Positions 33,021-45,000 of a DNA stretch of 64,000 nt are shown one piece after another (within the stretch, counting starts at the first letter, position 1; each line of letters begins with the position of its first letter). The position numbers were made by a program, and so were the translations under genes. Source of the DNA: Myxococcota bacterium. Lineage in GTDB: Bacteria > Myxococcota_A > UBA9160 > UBA6930. The notes beneath the pieces are model-generated. The model saw nothing but the letters and a program-made list of their open reading frames with translations, did no database searches and was not told the origin of the DNA. Where the stretch lies: contig JANQOX010000006.1 of the NCBI GenBank assembly GCA_028285625.1, positions 1-64,000 on the forward strand. The letters run 5' to 3'.

Positions 33021-36000
33021 ATGGCACGGTCCGTTCGAAAATTCCGACGCTCCCTGGCGCGGCGCGCGCGCAATCGCTCGCCGCGCGGCGCGGGCCACGT
33101 GCATCCCGACCCGTGGCGGCGCATCCAGCTCGAGCCGCTCGAGCCGCGCATCCTGCTCTCGGGCGACGTGGGACTCACACCCGAAGACCTGGCGCCGGCC
33201 ATCGCGCCGGCGGTGGAAGCCCTGCTGCCCGAGCAGCTCCCGGTGCTGCCCGACGAGCTGCCCGCCGTCGAGGCGCAGCTCGATCCGGCAGCCGAGGCCG
33301 CGCTGGCGGCCCGAGCGGAGACCCTCGAACCCGACGAGGCGGCCGAGGCTCTCGCTGCCGAAGAATCGGAAGTCGACGTGCCGGACGACGCGGTCGAGGC
33401 TGGCGAGCCCGCGGCCGCTCCCGCGCAGGCAGGGCCGTCCGAGGCGGCGAGCGGCGCGGACGACGGAGAGGAGCTCGTCGAGGCGTGGCGCGACGCGCAG
33501 CTCGAGAGCCTGCGCATCGAGCATTTCGAGGCCCGCGCCGAGCCGCCGCGCGAGATCGTCGTGATCGACGGCAGCGTGCCCGATGCGGCGTCGCTGCTCG
33601 ACGCGCTGCGCGACCGGCTCGAGCCCGAAGCCGAGACCCAGACGGCCGAGCCAGTTGCGGCCGATCCGGAGTCCCAGGCCGACCCGGGTGAGGGAGCCGA
33701 CGACGGCGACGATGGACTCCGACGCCTCGAGGTGGACGCCGACGTCACCGCCGCGGCGACCGACGCCCCCGAAGAGTCCGGGTCGGACGACTGGCAGCGC
33801 GCGCGCGGGATCCAGGTGGTGGTGCTCGACCCCGGGCGCGACGGCATCGATCAGATCGGCGAGATCCTAAGCCACTACGACTCGGTGGCCGCGGTCCACG
33901 TGCTCTCGCATGGTCGTCAGGGATCGCTGCGCCTCGGCACCAGCCAGGTCGACGCCGCCGAGCTCGCGCGACGCGGCGACGACGTCGCGGACTTCGCGCG
34001 AGCCCTCGCACCCGGCGGCGACCTGCTGCTCTACGGCTGCGACGTGGCGGGTGGCCAGGTGGGGGTCGAGTTCGTGCGCCAGCTTGCCGTGGCCACGGGC
34101 GCCGACGTCGCAGCCTCCACGGACGACACCGGCGCGGCCAGCCTCGGCGGCGACTGGGACCTCGAGCACGCGACGGGTGCGGTGGCCGACACGCCGGTGC
34201 AGCGGGCGCTGGCCGGATCGAGCTTCGCGAGCCTGCTGGCGCCGATCGCGAACACCGGAACCGCGAGCGATCCGGTCTTCAACCTCGCGGTGCTCGACAC
34301 CGCACTCGTCTCGATCGACAGCGTCCGGATCCGCGACGGCGCAGCGGGCCAGCTGGTGATCGACAGCCTGAACGGCACGTTCGACGACATCACCCTGGCC
34401 AAGGCGGGTCTCGCGTCCGTGACGCTGCTGATGGGTGAGGGCGGCGACTCCCTCTCGATCGACGGCGTCGACTTCGACGGCAAGATCATCGTGGGCGGTG
34501 GTCTCGGGGGCGACACGTTCACCCTCTCGAACGACGTGCGGGTCGGCTCGATCGACCTCGACACGGGCCTCGGCGACGACACCATCACGGTGACCGGCGA
34601 CGTGGTGCGCCCCGGCGGCGAGGTGAAGCTCGTGGGCGACACCGTCCGCGTGGCCACCGGCGCCACCATCGACGTGAGCGACGCCACGAAGGCCGGCTCG
34701 GTCTTCCTGCTGGCCGACGTGCTCGAGATCGGCACCGACGGTGGCGGCACGGCCGCCGCGCTTCGCGCGGAGGGCGCGACGCCGGACGATGGCGATGGCC
34801 TGATCCGCCTGCACGCGAGCCGGGGCGGCATCTTCTCGCCCGTCGCCAACGTCGACCCGCTGTCGGTGAAGCTCGACATCCAGAACGCCGCCATCGAGGG
34901 CGAGACGGTCGAACTGCTGGCGCAGATCGACGCGTCCGCCACCGCCGAGTTCGGCGGCGAGGCGGACCCGACCGAAGAGACGATCCTCCCCGTCTCCTTC
35001 CTGCAGACGCTGCTCGGCATCGTCGAGCCGCTGTCGGTGGGCGCCGGTGCCTCGGTGCAGGTGCTGGACGCCGATCTCCTGATCGGCGAGGACGCCGTGA
35101 TCCGGGCCGGTAGCCTGGCGGCCACCGCGTCGCTCACGTCGTCGGCCCGCACGGCCCCCATCAAGGGCGCGGTGGCGGTGGCCGTGGCGATCACCGATGC
35201 CCAGCTCGACGTCGCGGGCACCATCGTCACCGAGGGCGACGCCAAGCTCGAGGCGATCGTCGACAACACGGTCTCCGCCAAGGCCGCCGGCCTGCAGGTG
35301 AAGGGCTTCTCCGCCGAGGTCGCCGTGGGCGTCCTCGACTCCAACTCCGTCGTGCACGTGAAGGATGGTGCCGACCTCCAGGTGGGCACCGGCGGCGCGG
35401 GCAAGCTCGAGGTGCTGGCCACCACCACCGACAACGTGTCGATCACGGCCACCTCGGGCTCGGGCAAGGACGGCGTCGTGGCGATTGCCGCGGCGGTGGG
35501 GGTCGAGAACGGTACGACCCAGGCGTTCTTCGACGGCACCGCCGACGTCGAAGGCGACCTGATCGTGAAGGCCCTCCACGAGAAGGGGACCGGTGCCGTC
35601 TCGGCCAGCGCAGGCGTCGGCATCAACACCAGCGGTGACCTGGTGGCCGACACCGTGAAGGTCGCCAAGGGCAAGGTGATCGGGAAGGTCACCGACTTCC
35701 TCAAGAAGAAGAAGGACGAGCAGAACGAGGAAGGCAAGAAGACCAAGGCCAACATCCAGGCCTTCGACCTCGCTGCGGGTGTGGCCGTCCACATCGACAA
35801 CAACACCGCCGAAGCGCGCATCGACGACGGGACGGGCACCGGCGCCGATGTCCAGGCGGCTGGCCTGGTCGACGTGAAGGCGTTCGTCACGAACCGTCCC
35901 ACGATCTCTGCGGGTTCCACCGCGTCGCAGAGCGAGGACATCCCCGGCGGAAGCCAGGCCAAGTTCGGCGGCTCGTTCGCCGTCGACGTCGGCGTGTACG

Positions 36001-39000
36001 GCAACACCGCCAACGCCACCGTCGGCGGCGGCGCACAGATCGACGCGGGCACCGACCTGCAGGTCGAGGCGCGCACGATCAACGACTACACGGCGTCGTT
36101 CGGCGTCGACCTGATCGACCCCTTCCTACGCACCGCCGACTTCAACACCGGCGGGGGCAACCAGATCGTCCAGAAGGGGCAGATCGTCGAGGTGCTCTCG
36201 GGCCACACCGCCGGGGGCGACGCCGGGGTCTGGTACGAGTTCACCGACGACGACCCGGTCGAGATCGACCTCGCCAACGAGGACTTCACCAGCGCCCGCT
36301 GGGCCAACAAGGGCGCGCCCGCCACCACGAGAGCCACGGACTTCGTGACGGCGTTCATGACCTACCTGAACAACACCGCCGGTGTCTCGAAGGCCGCCGA
36401 CTCCTGGGCCCAGGCCACGGCCGAGGGCCAGGCCCTGGCGGTCGCCGGCGCGGTGAGCGTGGTCGAGCAGAGGCAGACGGCCGAGGCCGTGATCCAGTCC
36501 GGCGCGCGCATCAACCAGCGGCTCGATACCGGCAACCAGAACGTCGTCGTCCAGTCGCTGAACAAGAACGAGACGGTCTATCTCGGCGGCAACATCAATC
36601 TGCTCGGCCCCTTCGGTGACAAGAAGGAGTTCCAGCTCAACTTCCAGAAGCCGGGCGTCGGCGTCGGCGGCGACGGCACCAAGGGCGCCGTCGGCGCCAC
36701 GGCCATCGTCGCCATCGTCGACGACACCACCACCGCGCGGATCGAAGATGGCGTGGTGCTCCAGGCCGACAGCCTCGAGGTGGACGCCCAGCACGACGTG
36801 CTGTCGGTGGGTGTGGGTGCCTCGGGCGGCGAGGCGGCCAAGGTCGCCCTGAACGGCGCCTTCCTGATCAACGTCATCGATGCCGACACCACCGCCCAGA
36901 TCGAGAACGGCGCCGACATCGTGGTGGGGAGCGGCGAGGTCAAGGACGCCTTCGAGACCAGCTCGGTGTTCGTGGAGGCCACCGACCGCACCTTCGCCCT
37001 GCAGGTGGCCGGCGGCGTGGCCGTATCCGAGTCGATCGGCTTCGGCGCCTCGGTGGCGGTGAACGTCGTCGACCGCAGCGCCCAGGCGGTGATCGGCGAG
37101 CTGCTGGGCAGCCCGATCGAGGGGGCCGGTTCGTTCCAGGCCGGCGGCGACGTGCTGGTGCGCGCCACCGAGGGCGGCTTCATCGGCGGCCTCGCGGTCG
37201 CGGGCGCCAAGGCCAGCAGCGACCCCACCCCCGAGCCTCCCGACAGCGGCGGCGACCCCGCACCCACCGACAGCGCCACCGGCACCATGACCAAGGACGG
37301 GCAGGACACCGACGACCCGCTCGATGGTGTCTCCCTGCCCGCGCTGTTCGAGGAGGTCGGGCAGGCCGGCGGCGGCCAGGGCAAGACCGGCATCGCCATC
37401 GCCGGCTCGGTGGTGGTGAACACCTCGAAGTCGGATGCCCGCGCCTACGTGCGTGAGACCGGGGCCTTCGTCGCCGGCGGCGACCTGGTGCTGCTGGCCA
37501 GCGACGCCACCACCGTGGGCGCGCTGGCCGGGGCGGTGGCCTTCGCCAGCGGCAGCAGCGGCGGCTCCGACGTCGCCATCGCGGGCGCCGTGGGCTTCAA
37601 CATGATCGGCGGCACCGCCGAGGCCTTCGTCGATGGCGCGGCCTCCCTGGTGACCGAATCCCTCGACCTCGACGCCAGCCGCGCGGGCGACCTGATCTCG
37701 ATCTCCGCCGGCTTCGCGGGGGCCCCGAACAAGTCCGGCATCGCCATCGCCGGTTCGGTCTCGATCAACCTGATCGACAACTTCACGCTCACGGGTCTGC
37801 GCAACGTCGCCGGAGCCTCCACGGTCGACGGGCTGCTCACCCTCGACGCGAAGGACGACTCCGACATGGTCGTGGTGGCGGGCTCGGTGGCGTTCGGCGG
37901 CAGGGCGGGCATCGGCGCCGCTGTGTCGGTGAACGACATCGACAACACCGTGCGCTCGGAGATTCGCGCCGTCGACGAGCTCGCCTTCACCGGCGACCTG
38001 CGGCTCGATGCGGCCACTGACAGCGACATCATCTCCGTGACCGGCTCCCTCGGCGCAGGCACCCAGGGCCTGGGTGCTGCGGGCACGGTCTCGGTCAATC
38101 AGATCGACAACGTCGTCGAGGCCATCGTCGCCGGCTCGGCGCTCCGGAACACCACGGCCACCGGGGACGTGGGCATCCGCGCGCGAGACGACTCGGCGAT
38201 CTTCGCCTTCTCGGGAGGCTTCGGGTTCGGCAAGACCGTCGGCATCGGCGCGGCCGTCTCCTACTCGGACATCGACAACCGGATCGCCGCCTCGATCGAC
38301 GACTCGGTCGTGCGCGCGCCGGGCAGCCTCGACGTCACGGCCACCTCGGCCAACCGCATCATCGCCGTCACCCTCGGCGCGGGCGGCGGCAAGGTGGGCA
38401 TCGCCGGCTCGGTCTCGATCAACGAGATCGGCAACACCGTGAGCGCGCTCATCTCGGGCGGGAGCGACGTCGAGGTGGGCGGCGACGTCATCGTGCAGGC
38501 CGCCGACAGCTCCACGATGGTGGTCGTGGCGGGTGGCATCGCGATCGGCGGCCAGGTCGGCGTGGGCGCTTCTGCGGGCACCACCGAGCTCGAGAACACC
38601 ATCGTCGCGGGGATCGACGGCTCGGTGGTCACCTCCACGGGCGGCGCGATCTCGGTGCTGGCCGGCTTCGATCCCGTCGGGCCCACGACCCACGCCAGTT
38701 CGCTCGGCATCGACGGGCCGGGGCTGATCGACGACAGCTCGGCGCAGATCGTGAACGTCACCGTGGCCGGCTCGGGGGGCGGCACCTTCGCGCTCGGCGC
38801 GGCCGTGTCCCTGAACTGGCTGCGCAACCAGGTCGATGCCCGCATCACGGGCGGATCGACCGTGACCGCCGAAGGCAACGTCCGCGTCGCCGCCAGGGAC
38901 GAGGTGGAGATCGACAGCGCGGCCGCCAGCGCTGCGGGCGCAGGCAGTGTGGCCATCGGTGCCGCCATCTCCTTGAACTACATCGGCGGCAACCCCAACG

Positions 39001-42000
39001 ACCCGAGCTCGAGCCTGCTGGCCAGCACCCGGGCCCGGATCGAGGGCTCCACGGTCACGTCGAACGCCGGCGACGTCCAGGTGGCTACGAATTTCGATCC
39101 CCGCATCGTGAACTTCACCGTGGGCGGCGCAGCTGGAGGCGACGTCGCCGTCGGCGGCTCGGTCTCGGTCAACTTCATCCGCGGCGACGTCTTCGCCCGG
39201 ATCGCGGACGGTGCGAACGTCACGGCCAACGGGTCCATCTCGGTCGAGTCCGTCACCACCCCGGTCATGCTGATCGTCGCCGGCAATGGCGCCGGTGCCG
39301 GCTCCGTCGCAGCCGCGGCGGCCGCCGCCACCAACGACGTTCGCGTGGACGTCGACGCCGTGGTCGTGGGCTCGACGCTCTTGGCCACGACGGGCGACGT
39401 CTCGGTGCGCGGTGCGGTGGAGTCCACGAGCGTCTTCCCCACGATCCAGAAGGACCACTCGGAGGACGTGAACGCCCAGATCTGGACCCTCTCGGTGAGC
39501 GGAGGGGGTGCCGGCAGCGTCGCCCTGGCGGGATCGCTCTCGCTCAACTGGGTGCGCAACGACGTGGATGCCCACATCTCGGGCGGGTCGGTGACGGCGA
39601 ACGCGGGCACCGTTCGGGTGGAGGCGGAGGACAACGCCGGAATCCACGCGGTCGCAGGCGCCGGGATCGGATCCGGAAGCGTCGCCGTGGGCGCGTCGGT
39701 CGCCTTCAACTACCTGGGCGGCGACCCGGCGAACCCCGGTTCGTCGAACCGCAACACGATCGAGGCCTTCATCGACGGCGGCGCCGTGGTACGCGCCGCG
39801 GCGGTCGAGATCCGCGCCAACTCCACCTCCAACATCAAGACGCTGACCTTCTCCGGGCAGGGCTCAGGTACCTTTGCCGCGGGCGGCGCCGTATCGCTCA
39901 ACTTCCTGCGCAAGGACGTGGACGCGAGCCTCGGGGTGGTCGACCTGGTCACCGCGGGCGACGTCGACGTCGAGGCCATGGAGCAAGCGCGCTTCGATTC
40001 CGGAGCGGGACAGGTCTCGGTGGGTGCCAGCGGTGGAGGCGTCGGCGCTTCGTTCGCCTTCAACGACATCTCGAATCAGATTCGTGCGCGAGCCGAAGGC
40101 TCGACCATCACGACCCAGGGCAGCCTGAACCTGGACGCGGACTCCGCCTCCACGGTCGCGAGCGGCGCCGCCGGCATCGCCGGCGGCTTCTACGCCGGTG
40201 TCGCCGGCTCGGCCGCCGTGACGTTGGTGGACAACACGGTCGAGTCGTTGATCAGCGGCGCGACGGTCACCTCCGACGCGAATGTGGTGCTGCTGGCGAA
40301 TTCGCACGACGACCTGAGCGTGGGCGCCGGCAGCCTTGGGGTCGGCGCCGTGGGCGCGGGCGGCACCGCCATCGTGAACGACATCGACACCACCACGCGG
40401 GCGCGCGTGGTCTCGTCGGACGTCACGGCCCGCGGCCAGGGGCCGGCCGCCACGGTGAGCCGCTGGACGCGCGACGGCAGCGGCGTGCTCACCGAGGGCA
40501 CCGAGGAGATCCGCGGCCTCGCCGCCGTCGCCTCCGGCGCGGCCGAGGTCTTCGTGGTGGGCGCCACGGCAGGAGCCGGCGGCCTCGGCATCGCCGCCAA
40601 CGTGATCGTGAATCTGGTGAGCGACACCACCGAGGCCTCCATCGAGGACTCGCGCATCAACCAGGGCGGCGGCGACCGTGGCGACGTGGTGGTGCGGGCC
40701 CACCACGACACGCTGATGAACAGCGGCAGCGGCGCAGCGGGAGTGGGCGCCAACGCCATCGGCGCCGCCATCGACATCGACGTCATCGACAACGTGACGC
40801 GCGCCTTCGTGCTCGACAGCGGCGCTGCGGGTGCCGCCGAGGTCGCGGGGCGCCGGGTGGACGTGGGCGCGTCCTCCCGCGAGGACCTGGAGTCGACCAC
40901 CATCGGCGCCGCCATCGGTCTCGCGCCCTCGGGCCTCGCCCTCGCGGGCTCGATCTCGGTGATGGACACCAGCTCGCGTACCGAGGCGTTCCTCGAGAAG
41001 GCCTCCGTCGAGAGCGAGGGCGACCTGCTGGTCACGGCCACCGGCGATCTCGACATCGCCATTCGGGCCGGTGCCCTCTCGGCGAGCCTGGGAGCGGGTG
41101 TGGGCGGTGGTGTGGTGGTCGCCCTGGCCGATCACCAGACGCGCGCCTTCACCAGCGAGTCGACGACGAACGCCCGCGGAGCCACGCGGGTGGCCGCCGA
41201 CTCGAGCACGGACGTGATGAACGTGGCCGCCACCCTGGGGGCGGGGGGCATCGCGGGCGTCGCCGGCGCCGTGATCGTCGTCGACATCGCCAACGAGACA
41301 CGTGCCAGCCTCGAGCAGGCGACCGTCAACCAGGACGCCGCGTTCGACGCCGCGACCCAGGACGTGGTGGTCTCGGCCCAGGAGAACCTGAAGGTCGACG
41401 ATACCGCCGGGGCCGGGGGCTTCGGCGGACTCGCGGGCGTCGGCGCGGGCGTCGACGTGATGAAGCTGCGCACCACCGTGGACGCGCAGATCGGGGCCGG
41501 CTCGCAGGTCGCCGCGGGGCGCGACGTCCGGGTGGCCGCGGACTCGCAGAAGGAGCTCGACTCCTTCGTACTGTCCTTTGCCGGGGGCATCGTCGGCATC
41601 AACGGCGCCGTTTCGGTGCTGAGCGTGGGCTCGGGCCTCGACGCCGAGGGCGCCGGCGAAGCCGACAACATGCAGGGCGCCGTCAACGGGATGATCTCGC
41701 CCGACCAGCAGACGGCGGGTGCCCTGCCCGACGAGCTGCCGTCCTTCGGGTCCGTCGACCACACCGGTACCACCCGCACCTACCAGACGAACGCGATGCA
41801 GGCGGCGCGGGCCGCCGCCGACCGCCAGATCGACATCGACGGCGCGCTGTCGACGGGGACCGCGGCCGGCGACACCAACGCGCGCATCGGCGCCGGCGCC
41901 ACGGTGACGGCCGGCCGCGACATCGACGTTCAGGCGGACGACGGGATCGACGTCGACGCCACGGTCGGCCAGGGCACCGGCGGCCTGGTCAGCGTGGGCG

Positions 42001-45000
42001 GCTCGGTCTCGGTGGCCACGCTCGACCAGGGCACCCTGGCCAGCGCCGACGGCACCCTCCGCGCGGGCGGCGACATCCGCATCGGCGCCGACGCGATCAA
42101 CACCAGCGACCAGCTCGTCGCGGCCGGCACGGTGGGGCTCGTGGGCCTCGGCGCCCAAGTGGCGATCCTCGACGACACCAGCGCCCAGAGGGCGAGCCTG
42201 GTGGGCGGCTCGACCGTCACCAGCGCCGACGAGATCGAGGTGCGGGCCAGTGCCGATCGCACCGCCACCGCCGACGCCATCGGCGTGCAGGTGGGCCTGG
42301 TGTCGGCCGGCGCCGCCGTGGCCCAGGCCGACGCGGCCGGTTCCACCACCGCCACCGTGGGCGACGGCGTCCAGATCGGCCAGGGCGGCGACGTGGGCGA
42401 CGTGGACGTCACCGCCACGTCCACGGCCGACCTGAAGGCCGATACCAAGGCCGTCTCGGCGGGCATCGCCTCCGGTGCGGGCGCCGATGCTGACGCCCGC
42501 TTCACTCCGGACGTGACCGCGCGGATCGGCGCCGACGCCCGCATCACCGCGCTGCGCAGCGTCGACGTGCTCGCCACCGCCCAGGGGGCCACCCGGGCGA
42601 CGGCACTGGGCGTGAACGCCGGCGGACTCACCGTGGGCGCCTCCCTCGCCGACGCGCTCTCCGACGCCACGGTGTCGGCCTCCATCGGCGATCGCGCCGT
42701 GATCCGCGCCGAGGACGTGTCCGCCCGTGCCCAGCAGCTCGCGCCCGACACCGGTCGCTCCGCGTTCTCCAACGCGACCGCCGCATCCGGCTCCCTGATC
42801 GGCGTGAATGCCACCAAGTCGATGGCGCAGGCCAACGGCGATGCCACGGCCACGATCGGAAGCGGCGCCAGCATCCTGGCGGGTTCGACCGTCGCGGTGT
42901 CGGCGACGAACCACTCGAGCCTCTTCGCCGGTGTGAGCGGCAAGCAGGGGGCGCTCCTCGCCCTCGGCTTCAATTTCGCCGACGCCAACACGGACAAGAC
43001 GACCGCGGCCTCCATCGGCGCCGGGGTCGAGGTGCTGGCGGGCACGCTGCGGGTCGAGGCCGGGGGCTCCACGCAGTCGACGAGCGATGCCATGTCGGGC
43101 AGCGGCGGCATCATCTCGGGCACCGCCTCCGAGGCCAACACCGACAGCCGCAGCGAAACCTCGGCCACCATCGGTGCGAGCACCGTGGACGTGGGTCTGC
43201 TGGTCCTCGGCGCGAGCTACCTCACGCGCTACGACGGCACGGCCGACAGCATCAACGCCTCCGTCGTGGGCGCCAGCGGCGCGCGCACCACGCACAAGGT
43301 CGATCCCACCGTGCGCGCGCAGGTCGCCGCCAGTGCCGACCTGCGGGCCCGAGAGATGGAGATCGACGCCACCAACCGCTCGCGCAAGGACCTGATCAGC
43401 GGCGTCAACATCAACTCGGGCTCGGGCGGCCTGATCGACCTGCCGGCCGTGAACTCGCAATCGACCCTCGACCACGAGACGCTCGTGGAGATCGGCGATG
43501 CCGCGCGGATCGACGTGGTGGCCGACTCCGATCGCATCGTCTTCGCCGAGGCGCACGGGCTCGCCGAGGGCGATGCCGTCACCTACCGGCGCGTGGGGGG
43601 AGCCGACCCGGGCGACCTCGAGGCGGGCAAGACCTACTTCGTCCACGTGGTCGACGACCGCACCGTCCAGCTCGCCGACGACCTGATCGACCTGGCGCTG
43701 CGCCGCTTCGTCGACGTCGAGCCCGACGCGCTCGCGGGCCTCGCCGAGGTGGGCGACGGCCGGGTGGAGTTCGTCCCGGCCGACACCGTCCTCGGCCCCG
43801 AGATCGGGCTCGCCTTCGAGCACGGGCTCGAGACGGGCGAGGCCGTCGTGTACACGGCTTCCGGTGCGCCCATCGGGCCCATCACGCGTCTCAATCCCGA
43901 CGCCACGACCTTCCAGGAAGGTGGGCTCACGGACGGCGACACCTACTTCGTGCGCGTGGTCGACCCCCAGCGGCTCACCCTGCACGCCACGCGCGACGAT
44001 GCGCTGGCCGGCGTCGACGCGATCCAGATGGAGGGCCAGCTCGCGGGTGCGGGAGGCCACCAGCTGGTGCGCGGGGCGGCGGCCCCGACGCAGGTCGGCG
44101 TCGTGGTCGACTCCGCCGGCGATGCACCGGGCGATGCGATCCCCGGTCAGAGCGCGCCCGGCTCCGCGGGCCGGCTCGACGTGCAGGTGCTCAACGAGGT
44201 GAGCGGCGACGACCGGGTGAAGCTCGAGTCGGGCGGCGCCATCCCGATCGCCAAGGCCGAGTCCATGATCGACGCCGGGACCACCGGCGATCCCATGGTC
44301 GGCCGCGTCACCATCGGCCCGAACGCGGACATCGACACCGACAGCGACACCGTCGTCGGCATCCGGACCAGCGGCAACCTCTCGACCTTCGCCCAGGCGA
44401 AGACCTGGGGCCTGGCCGCCGCCGCCGAGACCGACGCGGAGTCGTCGGTGGTGATGGACCAGGACATCCAGGTCCGGTCCGGCGTCGACGTCCGCTCGGG
44501 CGGCGAGATCCAGCTGGTGATCGGGCGCGAGGGCAGCGACCCGCTGGACACGCCTGCCCGCCTGACGCTGCTGTCCGAGTCGACCTTCGCGAACCGCTCG
44601 GGCATCCCGATCTCGAAGGACCCGGGCGCGACGGCGCGCTCGGACCAGACGAACCGCATCACCGTCGACCAGGGTGCGTCCCTGCGCAGCGTGCGCGACA
44701 CCGACCTGATCGTCTCCGACGGCGAGGTGACGCTGGAGGGCATCGGCGACGGCAAGGACTACGCGCTCGGCTTCATCCCGATCTCGCGCTCCGGCGGGGA
44801 CGAGATCCGCGAGTCCGACGACGGCGTCATCATCAACGGTGCCGTGCGCGTGGGCATCCAGAACGAGCAGGTGCTCATCCTCGACATCGACCGCACGGCC
44901 ATCGGTGGCGATCCGCGCGACCTGATCTCGGTGACGCGACAGGACGAGGGCATCGAGTTCCGCGAGCGCAGCACCACCTTCGCGGCGGACCTCGAGGAGC

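Noticed and set aside
33867..39709. Other long antisense frames across the giant gene (for example 33867-35792 and 36126-39647)
   Set aside because: Same composition artifact; low-complexity Arg/Gly/His/Asp sequence without motifs.
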